A DNA stretch of 64,000 nt from positions 310,001 to 374,000 of the forward strand of contig NZ_JAGQCW010000002.1 in NCBI RefSeq assembly GCF_024346395.1. Direction: 5' to 3'. Under the pieces are notes generated by a model. It saw nothing but the letters and a program-made list of their open reading frames with translations. It was not told where the DNA came from and searched no databases. The position numbers and the translations under genes are program-made. Shown here one piece after another: positions 38,628 to 49,700 of the stretch (position 1 is the first letter of the stretch; every line of letters begins with the position of its first letter). This DNA is from Cyanobium sp. AMD-g (GTDB lineage: Bacteria > Cyanobacteriota > Cyanobacteriia > PCC-6307 > Cyanobiaceae).

Positions 38628-39310
38628 CAGCTGCGGAACAACCGCGAGTAGAGCTCACCATGGCCCAGCTGGGCCAGGCCCGCCCCCACCCCCCCGCTCC
38701 AGAGGGCCTCGGGATCGGCGGTCGCCAGCACCGCCGCCCGTGACGCGATGGCGGGAGCCAGGGCCAGCTGTATTCGCTGGGCCGCGGTGGGACCCAGGGG
38801 CACCAGTCGCACGGCGGCGCTGAGCTGGGTGGCGATCCAGCCGTAGAGGTAGGCCTCCACCAGCTCCTGGGGGGGGATCTCAAGGGCCAGACCCGCCCAG
38901 GCCCAGGCCGCCGGCCAGGCCAGCCGCGGGGACCGCTCCCCGGGTATGGGCAGGCCCAGATCCGCCAGCAACTGCAGCAGCGAGAGGCCCATCTGCCGTT
39001 GCTGGGCCCGCACCTCGGCCGCCTCCCGCTGGGCCAGCAGCCAGCCGTCCAGTTCCAGCACCTCCTGCAAGGCGTGACCTCCCGGTGCCTCACGCCATCG
39101 GGCCAGGGCCTCCATCAGCCGGCCCAGGCTGGCCGCCTCGATCGTCAGGGCGCCGCGGTCCAGCTCCGCCTCCAGCCAGCGGCGCACGCTGGCGGCGTCC
39201 GGCAGCTGGCCCGCCTGCACCAGCGCCTCCAGGCCCTCGGAATAGCTGAAGGCCCCCACCGGCAGGGCGGGGCTGACGAGTTGGAACAGCCGCAGCCGGG
39301 CCATGCTCAT
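38627..39310 (-). CDS. ureF: Urease accessory protein UreF
   Basis: The 227-aa helical protein shows the UreF signature FQLVSPALPVGAFSYSEGLE near the N-terminus and SAAVRLVPLGPTAAQRI near residue 180. UreF acts with UreD and UreG in nickel insertion. The start overlaps the ureE stop by 4 bp, and its stop overlaps the start of a substrate-binding lipoprotein gene, an unusual follower for ureF, where ureG is normally found. Confidence 0.95.
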   Translation of the reverse strand: MSMARLRLFQLVSPALPVGAFSYSEGLEALVQAGQLPDAASVRRWLEAELDRGALTIEAASLGRLMEALARWREAPGGHALQEVLELDGWLLAQREAAEVRAQQRQMGLSLLQLLADLGLPIPGERSPRLAWPAAWAWAGLALEIPPQELVEAYLYGWIATQLSAAVRLVPLGPTAAQRIQLALAPAIASRAAVLATADPEALWSGGVGAGLAQLGHGELYSRLFRS

Positions 39311-39861
39311 GGCTGGCCATGGTGGTGGCCATGGGCGTGGCCGGACGGTTCGTAGGCCCCTGGTTCCGGCAGAAACGGCCCCACCATCCGCTCCACGGTC
39401 AGCCCCCGTTGCCGCAGCAGCTCCTCAAGCACGTTGTCGACACCCAGGCGCAGTTGGTCGGCGTGCAGCTCCATGGCCACGTGGCGATTGCCCAGGTGAT
39501 AGGCCGCCTGCAGCAGGGCCAGGGGATCGGCGGACCGCACCACCAACAGCGGCTCATCGGCGGCCTCCACCAGCACCAGGGGCCCACCGGCCTCCGGTGC
39601 CAGCCGGTCGCCGGGCTCCAGGGCCGCGCCACGGGGCAGCTGCAACAGCAGGTCCCGCCCACAGGCGCTGCGGCGATGGCCCCGCAGGCTGGTGCGCTCG
39701 TCGGCCCGGAGCGGCAACCGCAACGGCGGTTCCGGCAGCGGGGCTGGATCTGGCCCTGGGATCTCCCCCTGATGCAGGTGCCGCACCAGCAGCAGGGGAG
39801 CGGTTGCATCGGAAACCGTGGCATCGGAAACCGTGGCCTCTGAAACAGTGGGGCTGGGCAT
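39307..39861 (-). CDS. ureE: Urease accessory nickel chaperone UreE
   Basis: The 184-aa protein has the UreE N-terminal beta domain, the metal-binding segment YHLGNRHVAMEL, and a His-rich tail HAHGHHHGQP that binds nickel. Before the usual family start (LLLVRHL) there are about 20 extra residues made of ATVSD repeats. I use the ATG at 39861; an ATG at 39891 is in frame and has a GGGTGG just before it. It is divergent from ureD. Confidence 0.93.
   Translation of the reverse strand: MPSPTVSEATVSDATVSDATAPLLLVRHLHQGEIPGPDPAPLPEPPLRLPLRADERTSLRGHRRSACGRDLLLQLPRGAALEPGDRLAPEAGGPLVLVEAADEPLLVVRSADPLALLQAAYHLGNRHVAMELHADQLRLGVDNVLEELLRQRGLTVERMVGPFLPEPGAYEPSGHAHGHHHGQP
39806..39850. repeat. Three 15-bp tandem repeats in the ureE N-terminus
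   Basis: GCATCGGAAACCGTG occurs twice exactly (39806-39820, 39821-39835) and a third time with three changes (39836-39850). On the coding strand it gives the pentapeptide repeat ATVSD/EATVS. It is in frame, so copy-number change would only alter the length of a flexible extension. Confidence 0.85.
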
Positions 39862-39971
39862 GGAGCAGGCCAGCGGGCAACGGTGGTCCATCCACCCTGG
39901 CCAGCCGTTGGCAGGCGGTCCTGTGTCGGCCGCTACCGAATCCAGGTCCTCTGGGCCCCACGATCCTCGTC

Positions 39972-40886
39972 ATGAAGCTCACCGCTCCCGCCCCCTGGAG
40001 AGCCCAGGCCCGGCTCCGTTTCGAGACCAGCGACGGCGCCTTTGGTGCCACCCGGCACCAGGGCGGAGCGACGGCACCGTTGAAGATCCAGCGGGCCTTC
40101 GCCGCCGCCGATGGCCGCTGCGAACTGCCCCTGCTGCACACCGGCGGCGGCCTGGTGGGGGGTGACGAACTGGCCATCAGCGCCGAGCTCGGCGCCGGCA
40201 GCCGGGCCCTGATCACCAGCGTGGCGGCCCAGAAGGTGTACGGAACCGTGGGCCGCTCCCGGCGGGTTCCCGCCGGCAGCTGGACCCATCAGACGCTCGA
40301 TTTCCGGCTCGCCGCGGGGGCCGATCTGGAATGGCTGCCCCAGGAACTCGTGGTGTTCAGGGATGGTCTGTTCCAGCAGATCTGCCGGGTGGAGCTGGCC
40401 GACGGGGCCAGCTGGCTGGGGGCGGAGGTGGTGCGGCTGGGGCGCAGCGCCGATGGCGAGACGCTTGGATCCGGCCGCTGGCGCTCGCTGCTGGAGATCC
40501 GGCGGCAGGGCCAGTGGGAGCTCGTGGACCGGCTGGAGCTGGGCGGCGCCAGCCTGGAGAGCCCCCACGGCCTGGGGGGCCAGCCGGTGTTTGCCAGCCT
40601 GGTGTGGGCCGCCCCGGCGCCGGTGGGCGAGTCCCTGCTGGAGGCCTGCCGCGCTGAGCGGCACGGGCTGGAGGGGGAGATGGCCTGTGGACGGCTGGAG
40701 CGGGGCCTGGTGGCCCGCTACAGGGGCCGCTCCACCCAGGCGGCCCGCTTCTGGTTCACGCGTATCTGGGCCCGGATCCGGTCTGAGCGGGGGCTGGCGG
40801 CTCCGGTGTTGCCCCGGGTCTGGCCGTTCCAGGAGCAACCCCTCGACCAGGAACCGTTGCTGGCGACCGCAGCCCGCAGCTGGTGA
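39972..40886 (+). CDS. ureD: Urease accessory protein UreD (UreH)
   Basis: The 304-aa protein has the UreD pattern: GATRHQGGATAPLKIQRAF, LHTGGGLVGGDELAI, ALITSVAAQKVYGT, LEWLPQELVVFRDG. UreD binds apo-urease first and recruits UreF and UreG. In related picocyanobacteria ureD directly precedes ureABC; here 4.8 kb with four other genes intervene. The ATG at 39972 is about 110 bp from the divergent ureE start. Confidence 0.95.
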   Translation: MKLTAPAPWRAQARLRFETSDGAFGATRHQGGATAPLKIQRAFAAADGRCELPLLHTGGGLVGGDELAISAELGAGSRALITSVAAQKVYGTVGRSRRVPAGSWTHQTLDFRLAAGADLEWLPQELVVFRDGLFQQICRVELADGASWLGAEVVRLGRSADGETLGSGRWRSLLEIRRQGQWELVDRLELGGASLESPHGLGGQPVFASLVWAAPAPVGESLLEACRAERHGLEGEMACGRLERGLVARYRGRSTQAARFWFTRIWARIRSERGLAAPVLPRVWPFQEQPLDQEPLLATAARSW

Positions 40887-40938
40887 CCCCGAACAGGCGC
40901 TGCAGCGGGCCTAGGTTCGCCCCAGGCGCAGCCCCACG

Positions 40939-41622
40939 ATGCATCGCTTCCAGCTCTCCCTTCAGGCCCTGGGCCAGGCCCGCCAGCTGATCGCTGTGGG
41001 CCGCAGTCAGGGGGATCTTGGCCGGATCGCCGACCTGGTCGACAGCTTCCTGGACACGCCCCAGATGGAGGCCTGCATCGCCCGCTTCCGGGCCCTGCCG
41101 GGCGGGGCGGCGATGATGGACGAGCGCTATCCGCCCCTGCAGCCGGACCTGGAGCGGCTCGAAGCGCTGCCGGAGGGGAGCCTCGGCCACAGCTACGCCT
41201 CTCTGATCCGCCGCTTCAACTACGACCCCGAATTCTTCCGCCCCCGCCCCATTGACACCGAGGGCCGCTGGCTCACCCAGCGGATCGCCACCACCCACGA
41301 CATCCACCATGTGGTCAGTGGCTTCGGCACGACGCCGGTGGGCGAGAACGGCGTGCTGGCCATCACCGCCACCCAGATTGGCTTCCCCGCCTACGTGAGC
41401 CTCACCCACGCGGCCCAGATCGCCGGGTTCCGCTTCAAACTCGACGGCTACGAAAGCCTGAGCCGGTCCATCAGCCATGGCACCACGATCGGCTTCGCAG
41501 CCCGTCCCTTCGCCACGGTTCGCTGGGAGGAGGGCTGGGAGCTGCCGGTGGCGGAGTGGCGGCAGCGGCTGGGGGTGACCCTGCCGGCCGATGACGCCCC
41601 CTACGGAGCGAATGCCAGCTGA
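40939..41622 (+). CDS. COQ4-family protein
   Basis: The 227-aa protein is a COQ4 homologue. The metal-binding motif HDxxHx11E is complete: His120, Asp121, His124 and Glu136, within TTHDIHHVVSGFG. In ubiquinone-making organisms COQ4 removes the C1 carboxyl from the benzoquinone precursor or organises the enzyme complex. Cyanobacteria make plastoquinone instead, so a matching or different quinone role here is an inference. It starts 52 bp after ureD and precedes lemA. Confidence 0.85.
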   Translation: MHRFQLSLQALGQARQLIAVGRSQGDLGRIADLVDSFLDTPQMEACIARFRALPGGAAMMDERYPPLQPDLERLEALPEGSLGHSYASLIRRFNYDPEFFRPRPIDTEGRWLTQRIATTHDIHHVVSGFGTTPVGENGVLAITATQIGFPAYVSLTHAAQIAGFRFKLDGYESLSRSISHGTTIGFAARPFATVRWEEGWELPVAEWRQRLGVTLPADDAPYGANAS

Positions 41623-41667
41623 AGCGTGGGGTCCCCCTAGGCTTGGAACAGACCCTCCCCTGTGGCC

Positions 41668-42219
41668 ATGCCGCTGCTGCTGATCCTGGTGGCGGCCGTC
41701 GCCGTCGGGTTGATCCTGATCTACAACCGCCTGGCCCAGCTGCGAGTCCTGGCGGACAACGCCTGGGCCGACATTGATGTGCAGCTGAAGCGGCGCCACG
41801 ATCTGATTCCCAACCTGGTGGAGACGGTGCGGGGCTACGCCAGCCACGAGCAGGAGAGCTTCCGGACCGTGATCGAAGCCCGCAATGCCGCCGTGGCCGC
41901 CCGGGGTCCCCGGGAGCAGCAGCAGGCGGAGCAGGCCCTGGGGGCCTCGCTCGGCCAGCTGTTCGCCCTGGCGGAGGCCTACCCGGCCCTGCGGGCGGTG
42001 GAGAGCTTCCAGACCCTGCAGACCAACCTCAGCCAGGTCGAGGAGGCGCTCCAGAGCGCCCGTCGCTACTACAACGCCGTGGTGCGGGATCTCAACACGG
42101 CGATCGTCCAGTTCCCCTCCAACCTGGTGGCCGGCGGCTTCGGCATCCGCCCGCGCACCTACTTCGAGCTGGAGAACCTGGCCGAAGCGGCGGTTCCCGC
42201 CGTCCGCTTCGATGGCTGA
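41668..42219 (+). CDS. LemA family protein
   Basis: The 183-aa protein has one N-terminal membrane helix (LLLILVAAVAVGLILIYN) and the LemA helical domain: NAWADIDVQLKRRHDLIPNL, VEEALQSARRYYNAVVRDLN, QFPSNLVAGGFG. LemA proteins often stand next to DUF2207 membrane proteins, as here (8-bp overlap). The function is unclear; some are linked to envelope stress. A GTG at 41662 is an alternative start. Confidence 0.92.
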   Translation: MPLLLILVAAVAVGLILIYNRLAQLRVLADNAWADIDVQLKRRHDLIPNLVETVRGYASHEQESFRTVIEARNAAVAARGPREQQQAEQALGASLGQLFALAEAYPALRAVESFQTLQTNLSQVEEALQSARRYYNAVVRDLNTAIVQFPSNLVAGGFGIRPRTYFELENLAEAAVPAVRFDG

Positions 42220-44008
42220 GGGCCCTCCGTCCGCCCGGCTGCGGCGGCGCTGGCGCTGGGCGGCCGGTGGGCTGATTGGCCTGGCCCTGTCGCTGCTGCT
42301 CCTGGCCCCCTGGGGGGCCGGCGCCGCCCTCGTCGCCGCCGAGCGCCAGCTGACGCTCACCGATTTCCAGATGCAGGCCGTGGTGGAGCCCACGGGCGCC
42401 GTGCAGGTCAGCGAAATCATCACCGCCCGCTTCGATGGCTCCTGGAACGGTCTGGTGCGCCAGATCCCCCTGCTGGCCCGGCGGCCCGGCGGGCTCGAAC
42501 CCCTTGGCCTGCAGGTGCTCGCGGTCACCGACCCCGAGGGCCGGCCCTACCGCTACGAGAGCAGCCACCCCGGCTCCGACCTGAAACTGAAAATCTGGAT
42601 TCCGGGCGCCGAGAACGCCAGCCGCACGGCCGTGATCAGCTACCGGCTGAAGCGGGGCCTGCGCTTCTATCCGGACCACGACGAGTTCAACTGGAACGTC
42701 ACCGGCAACGCCTGGGAGGTGCCGATCGCGCAGGCCTCGGCCCGGGTGCAGCTGCCATTGGGCGTGTCCGGACTCCACGCTTCGGTCTACACCGGGCCCC
42801 GCGGCGCCCGGGACCGGAACGCCACCCTGACGATCGGCGCCGACACGGTGGCCAGCACCACCACCCGGCGGCTGGAGCCCGGCGAGGGCTTCACCCTGGC
42901 GGTGGGCTTCGCCAAGGGGCTGGTGCCGCCGCCCACGGCCCTGGCGCAATGGATCCACTGGTGGCAGGGGCGTCTGGCCCTGCTGCTGCCCCTGCTGAGC
43001 GCCGCGGTGCTGGGCCCGCTCTGGTGGCGCATCGGTCGGGATCCGGCGGTGGGTGCAGTGCCGGTGGCCTACGAACCCCCCGAAGGGCTGCCGCCGGCGG
43101 TGCTGGGCAGCCTGGTGGCGGAGCAGGTGAGCGGATCCGCCCTTTCGGCCACCCTGGTGGCGCTGGCGGTGAAGGGCCAGCTGCGCATCGAACAGGACCA
43201 GCGCAAGCTGCTGTTCCTGAACCTGGGCAAGCGCTACGTGTTCACCCTGCTGGGCGAGCCGGCCCAGTGGTCGGCGCTGCGGCCCCATGAGGCCTACCTG
43301 CTCGAGACGCTCTTCCCCTCAGCGGAGCCGGGGGCGATGGTCAGCACCGATCAGCTCCGCGACCATTACTACGTGCATGTACCCGGCTTCGAGCGGCTTG
43401 TGATGCAGGCGGTGGTGGCGGAGAAGTTCTTCCGGCGCTGGCCCGGCACCGTGCGGGCCCTCACCTTCTTCGTCGGCCTGGGATTGGCCGCCGCTGTGTT
43501 CGTGCTCGCCTCGGCCCTGCTGCCCCACGACATCGTCATGCTGCAGGGGGCGGCGCACCCCTGGCTGATCCTCGTGTCCCTGGCGCTGACGGTGGTGCTG
43601 GTGGGCCTGTTCGCCTGGATCATGCCCAGCCGCACCACCCGGGGCACGGTGGTGCTGCGCCAGACCCTCGGCTTCCAGGAGTTCCTGCGCCGGGTGGAGG
43701 CGCCGCGGCTGGAGCGGGTGCCGCTGACGCCGGAGCTGTTCGAGCGCTTCCTGCCCTACGCGATGGTGGCGGGCCTGACGCGCCAGTGGGCGGCCGCCTT
43801 CCAGGGCATCCTCGAAGCGCCCCCCAGCTGGTATGTCGGCAGCGGCGACTTCGACCTGACCGATTTCGGCACCAGCCTCGAGGACTGCTTCAGCACCACC
43901 AGCGGCGCCATGCAGTCGTCGCCGAGCAGTTCCAGCAGCTCCAGCGGCAGCTCCGGCGGGGGCAGCTCCGGCGGCGGCGATGGCGGTGGCGGCGGCGGCG
44001 GCTTCTGA
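42212..44008 (+). CDS. DUF2207 membrane protein
   Basis: The 598-aa protein has a signal/anchor helix (about 15-36), an extracytoplasmic beta-rich domain (DFQMQAVVEPTGAVQVSEII ... FNWNVTGNAWEVPI), membrane segments near 255 and two near 420-470. The tail is Ser/Gly-only (SSSSSSSGSSGGGSSGGG and on), typical of the family. It overlaps lemA by 8 bp. The role is unknown; the LemA partner suggests an envelope complex. Confidence 0.88.
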   Translation: MAEGPPSARLRRRWRWAAGGLIGLALSLLLLAPWGAGAALVAAERQLTLTDFQMQAVVEPTGAVQVSEIITARFDGSWNGLVRQIPLLARRPGGLEPLGLQVLAVTDPEGRPYRYESSHPGSDLKLKIWIPGAENASRTAVISYRLKRGLRFYPDHDEFNWNVTGNAWEVPIAQASARVQLPLGVSGLHASVYTGPRGARDRNATLTIGADTVASTTTRRLEPGEGFTLAVGFAKGLVPPPTALAQWIHWWQGRLALLLPLLSAAVLGPLWWRIGRDPAVGAVPVAYEPPEGLPPAVLGSLVAEQVSGSALSATLVALAVKGQLRIEQDQRKLLFLNLGKRYVFTLLGEPAQWSALRPHEAYLLETLFPSAEPGAMVSTDQLRDHYYVHVPGFERLVMQAVVAEKFFRRWPGTVRALTFFVGLGLAAAVFVLASALLPHDIVMLQGAAHPWLILVSLALTVVLVGLFAWIMPSRTTRGTVVLRQTLGFQEFLRRVEAPRLERVPLTPELFERFLPYAMVAGLTRQWAAAFQGILEAPPSWYVGSGDFDLTDFGTSLEDCFSTTSGAMQSSPSSSSSSSGSSGGGSSGGGDGGGGGGGF

Positions 44009-44063
44009 ACGCCGGGGCAGGGCCGCGGCCCCGCCTAGCTTTCCCTGAGTCGCCGGCGTTGCC

Positions 44064-45644
44064 GTGGCCCCAAGCGTCCTGCGCCGCCCGGGGGCGGCCG
44101 CCCTGGTTCTGGGCCTGGCCCTGGCGCTCCAGCCCCCGGGTGCCGCCCGCAGCGCCGAGGCCCCCTCGGGGCCCCCGCCGCCGCCGCGCCAGGTGACGGC
44201 GGAAAGCCTCGCCGCGGCCCTGCCCCGGCTCGATGCCCTGGCCATGGAGATGCAGCGCAGCACCGGTGTCCCGGGCCTGGCGATCGTGGTGGTGCACGCC
44301 GACCGGGTGGTGTTCCTCAAGGGCTACGGCGTGCGGCGGGTGGGCGAACCCGGCGCCGTGGATGCCGACACCGTCTTCCAGCTGGCCTCGCTCTCGAAGC
44401 CGATCGCCGCCACGGTGGTGGCCGGCCTGGTGGGCGACGGGCGCGTGGGCTGGGATGACCCGGTGCTGCGCACCCTGCCGGTGGCCCGCATCGGTCCGCC
44501 GGCCATCGCCGCTGATGTGACCATCCGCGACCTGCTGTCCCACCGCAGCGGCCTGCCCGACCACGCCGGCGATCACCTCGAAGACCTGGGCTTCGATCGG
44601 GCCACGATCCTGGAGCGCCTGCGGCTGCTGCCCACCTGCAACCGCTTCCGCGCCGACTACGCCTACACCAACTTCGGCTTCACCGCCGGCGCCGTGGCCG
44701 CCGCCAACGCCGCCGGCCGCCCCTGGGAGCAGCTCTCCAGCGAACGGCTCTACGGGCCCCTGGGCATGACCCGCACCAGCTCCCGCCACGCCGATTTCGC
44801 GGGCGCCGCCAACCGCGCCTCCCTGCACGTGCCGGAGGGGGGCCGCTGGGAGGCCCGTTACCAGCGGGATGCCGATGCCCAGGCCCCCGCCGGTGGCGTC
44901 AGCTCCAGCGTGCGGGACCTGGGCCAGTGGCTGCGGCTGCAGTTGGCCGGCGGCCGCTTCGATGGCCGTGTGGTGGTGGACGGCGCCGCCCTGGCCGAGA
45001 CCCACCGGCCCCAGATCGTCAGCCAGCAACCCCGCGATCCGGCCACCAACCGGGCCGGCTTCTACGGACTGGGCTGGAACGTGAGCTACACCGACCGGGG
45101 CACGGTGCAGCTGGGCCATTCGGGCGGCTTCGATCTGGGCGCCGCCACGGCGGTCTACCTGCTGCCGGCGGAATCCCTCGGCATCATCGTGCTCTCCAAC
45201 AGCCAGCCCCTGGGGGTGCCGGAGGCCCTCAGCCTCAGCTTCCTCGACCTGGCCACCTCCGGCGCGGTGCAGCGCGACTACCTCGCCGCCCTGCGGCCCC
45301 TGCTCCGGGGCATGGACCAGCAGGACTACCCCGCCGTGGTCAGCCCGGCCCGGCCCCTGCCGGCCCGCCCCGCCGACGCCTACATCGGCAGCTACGCCAA
45401 CGCCTACGTGGGCACGGCCGCGGTGGTGCGCCGCGGCGATGGCCTCGAGTTGCAGCTGGGGCCCCGCCTCACCCCCTTCCCCCTCACCCCGGTGAACGGC
45501 GACACGTTCCGCTACCAGCCCGGTGGCGAGAACGCCTATGGCCCCAGCGCCGTCAGCTTCACGGTGGGCCCCGACGGCCTGGCCACGGCGGTGCGGATCG
45601 ACAACCTCAACCTCGAGGGCCAGGGGGTGCTCCAGCGGCGCTGA
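44064..45644 (+). CDS. Serine hydrolase of the class C beta-lactamase / DD-peptidase family
   Basis: The 526-aa protein starts at a GTG with a signal peptide ending near ARSAEA. The beta-lactamase-fold motifs are SLSK (SxxK, around residue 112) and YTN in [16 protein letters not shown] takes the place of KTG. A C-terminal domain of about 120 residues follows ([13 protein letters not shown]). Probable periplasmic peptidase or esterase acting on peptidoglycan-like or ester substrates. It sits directly before ureA, an unrelated gene by function. Confidence 0.85.
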   Translation: MAPSVLRRPGAAALVLGLALALQPPGAARSAEAPSGPPPPPRQVTAESLAAALPRLDALAMEMQRSTGVPGLAIVVVHADRVVFLKGYGVRRVGEPGAVDADTVFQLASLSKPIAATVVAGLVGDGRVGWDDPVLRTLPVARIGPPAIAADVTIRDLLSHRSGLPDHAGDHLEDLGFDRATILERLRLLPTCNRFRADYAYTNFGFTAGAVAAANAAGRPWEQLSSERLYGPLGMTRTSSRHADFAGAANRASLHVPEGGRWEARYQRDADAQAPAGGVSSSVRDLGQWLRLQLAGGRFDGRVVVDGAALAETHRPQIVSQQPRDPATNRAGFYGLGWNVSYTDRGTVQLGHSGGFDLGAATAVYLLPAESLGIIVLSNSQPLGVPEALSLSFLDLATSGAVQRDYLAALRPLLRGMDQQDYPAVVSPARPLPARPADAYIGSYANAYVGTAAVVRRGDGLELQLGPRLTPFPLTPVNGDTFRYQPGGENAYGPSAVSFTVGPDGLATAVRIDNLNLEGQGVLQRR

Positions 45645-45723
45645 ATCGGCGCGCCGAAGGTTCCTTCTGAACCTGACCCGGTACCGGAGCGCTGCGAGAG
45701 TGGGGGCGGCCAGTGCCGTCTGC

Positions 45724-46026
45724 ATGAACCTCACCCCCCAGGAGAAAGACAAGCTGTTGATCGTCACCGCCGCCCTGCTGGCGGAACGGCGTCTCGGCCG
45801 GGGCCTGAAGCTCAACCATCCCGAGGCGGTGGCCTGGCTCAGTTTCCAGGTGATCGAAGGGGCCCGCGACGGCCGCAGCGTGGCGGAGCTGATGCGGGAG
45901 GGCACCACCTGGCTGAGCCGGGATCAGGTGATGGAGGGGGTGCCCGAGCTGATCCCCGAGGTGCAGATCGAGGCGATGTTCCCCGATGGCACCAAGCTCG
46001 TCACCCTCCACGAACCGATCCGCTGA
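45724..46026 (+). CDS. ureA: Urease gamma subunit
   Basis: The 100-aa protein has the standard UreA sequence: [35 protein letters not shown] and [20 protein letters not shown]. It is the first of three contiguous structural genes for the nickel urease, which splits urea into ammonia and CO2. UreB follows after 14 bp. Confidence 0.98.
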   Translation: MNLTPQEKDKLLIVTAALLAERRLGRGLKLNHPEAVAWLSFQVIEGARDGRSVAELMREGTTWLSRDQVMEGVPELIPEVQIEAMFPDGTKLVTLHEPIR

Positions 46027-46040
46027 CCCCCCACCCCGCC

Positions 46041-46358
46041 ATGGCCCCCCTGATCCCCGGCGAACTGATCCCCGAGCCCGGCACGATCGAGCTCAACGCC
46101 GGCCGCCCCGTCACCACCCTGTCGGTGGCCAACCGCGGCGACCGGCCCGTGCAGGTGGGCTCCCACTTCCACTTCCACGAGGCCAACGGTGCCCTCGAAT
46201 TCGACCGCGAGGCGGCCCGCGGCCTGCGGCTCGACATCCCCGCCGGCACCGCCATCCGCTTCGAGCCCGGCGACCAGCGGGACGTGCACCTGGTGCCCTA
46301 CGTCGGCGACCGCCGCGTGTTCGGCTTCAACGGTCTGGTCAACGGCCCCCTCGACTGA
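46041..46358 (+). CDS. ureB: Urease beta subunit
   Basis: The 105-aa protein has [37 protein letters not shown] and [25 protein letters not shown] (pieces of the normal UreB). It packs between UreA and UreC in the trimer. UreC starts 7 bp after its stop. Confidence 0.98.
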   Translation: MAPLIPGELIPEPGTIELNAGRPVTTLSVANRGDRPVQVGSHFHFHEANGALEFDREAARGLRLDIPAGTAIRFEPGDQRDVHLVPYVGDRRVFGFNGLVNGPLD

Positions 46359-46365
46359 CACTCCC

Positions 46366-48074
<1,709 letters not shown>

Positions 48075-48090
<16 letters not shown>

Positions 48091-48872
48091 CGGCGCCGGC
48101 GCACCGACCTCCAGACCATCAGCAGGCGCGCCAGCAGGCTGCGGCTACTGGTGCGGCCCTGGGCGCCGGCGGCGAAGGCGACCGCCATCAGCACGGCTGA
48201 GCCGTTCAGGCGCAGGCCATCGCGAAGGGCCGCCCAGGCCAGGGGGGCCAGGGGGGTGGCCTGCTCGATGCTGGCGGGCACGGCCGTCTCGGCCTGGCGA
48301 AGGGCGGCCAGGAGGTCCTGGCGCAACTGGGGCATCGGTTTGGCCAGATCGGCCGCGGTGAGGGCTGGCCCATCGGCCGCCGCCAGTTGCTGCTGCAGGC
48401 TGGTGGCGTCAGGAGCCGAGCGGATCAGGGCCGCCAAGCTGCTGAACTGATCGCTGACCAGGCGCCGCTGCTGGGCCTGCAGGGCGGCGCGGTCGCTGAA
48501 CTGCCGCACGGTCACGGAGAGTTGCAGGGGGATGAGCAGCAAGTACAGAACCGTGATCAGCACCGCCCAGCGCCGCAGCCGCTGGCGCAGCTGGAAGAGC
48601 TCCAGGCGTTCGGGCTCCACGTGGGCCGCCAGGTGCACGAGCACGAAAGCCACAAGAGGGAACCCTGAGTTGGCGATCACCAGTTCGATGAAGCGTTGCT
48701 GCCAGTCGCGTTGCAGCAGCTGAACCGGGAGAGCGCCGGCCACCACAGCCAGGACGAACAGGCCCGCCAGGGCCAGGGCCGCGGCGAGCAGAATCGAAGC
48801 CAGTGATGACACCGGGCCCGATGGGGCCCTCGTCTCAGGCCTCGGATCTGCGGTGGTCACAGGCTGGGACAA
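48075..48872 (-). CDS. HpsJ-like membrane protein
   Basis: The 265-aa protein has four predicted membrane segments: near residues 26-50, 63-85, 104-122 and close to 230. A soluble helical stretch of about 100 residues ([20 protein letters not shown] and on) lies between the third and fourth. This layout resembles HpsJ, a protein linked in cyanobacteria to polysaccharide secretion and to exosortase (PEP-CTERM) systems. The identity is tentative, but the upstream gene, overlapping by 38 bp, encodes a PEP-CTERM-like protein. It starts at a TTG at 48872 (AGG 5 bases before) or a GTG at 48860. Confidence 0.55.
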
Positions 48873-49632
48873 CGGGACCTGCGTGGCTCAGGCGGGATCG
48901 CAGCCGGCGGCTCCAGCCGAAGGCCGCCATGGCCCCGAGCAAGGGCACCGGACCCGGAACGTTCGAGCTGGCAGGTGCTTCGACCAGGGTCCGTACCACC
49001 AGCCCACTGAGCAACGCCTGTGTCGTGCTGGAGCCACCGCCGCCGCCGGTGCCGGTGATGGTGAGGATCTCGTTGGCCTGGACGATGAAGGGATTGGAGA
49101 AGGTGTAGAGGGTGTTGAGCTGTTTGTCGAACAGGGTTTCGCTGGAAACCACGGCGCTGGTGGGAGGCCCCCAGGTGAGCAGGGGATTGCCCTGGCCCAC
49201 AAGCAGGCTGCCGTAGCGATAGCTGAGCAGTTCCACCTGCTGGTCGAAGAACAGCTCAATGGACTCCTGATTGACCAGGCCCGTTCCGTTGCCGGGGTTG
49301 CGGCGTCCGCAGTTGGTCAGGCCGACGTTGTTGAGGCCCGCTCCGCCGGCTTTGTAGATGCAGAGGCCGTCGGCAGTCGCACTCACCGGTTTGGCGTTGC
49401 CGTTGGGTCGCAGGGCGTTCTGAAACACCAGGTTGAGCGTGCGGCCCTCGGCGCTGGCGGTGAAGGTCTTGTTGGACGAGGCCAGGGGGGTGGGGGGCGT
49501 CGCGGTGGCGCTGCCGAGGTTGAAGCTGAAGGTGGTGCCGATGGCCTGGGCCGGTGCCGGCGCCAGGGCCAGGGCCGCTGCAATCAAGGAAGCGGCGATC
49601 AGGCCTGCCTCGGGTGTCGGCGTACGGGCCAC
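48835..49632 (-). CDS. Secreted PEP-CTERM-like surface protein
   Basis: The 265-aa protein has a signal peptide (LIAASLIAAALALAPAPAQA), a mature domain of about 190 residues of unknown fold with two or three cysteines, and a C-terminal sorting signal: a VPGPVPLLG motif, a short hydrophobic helix and RRLRSRL. This is the tripartite pattern recognised by cyanobacterial exosortases. An additional 16 residues follow the basic cluster, which is longer than usual. Its stop lies inside the downstream HpsJ-like gene. Confidence 0.75.
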   Translation of the reverse strand: MARTPTPEAGLIAASLIAAALALAPAPAQAIGTTFSFNLGSATATPPTPLASSNKTFTASAEGRTLNLVFQNALRPNGNAKPVSATADGLCIYKAGGAGLNNVGLTNCGRRNPGNGTGLVNQESIELFFDQQVELLSYRYGSLLVGQGNPLLTWGPPTSAVVSSETLFDKQLNTLYTFSNPFIVQANEILTITGTGGGGGSSTTQALLSGLVVRTLVEAPASSNVPGPVPLLGAMAAFGWSRRLRSRLSHAGPVVPACDHRRSEA

Positions 49633-49700
49633 GGGGCTGCACTCGGCATTGCTGCCTGGAGATTAGTGAACTCCCTTGTGGGTGCCACACCGTTGTCGGC

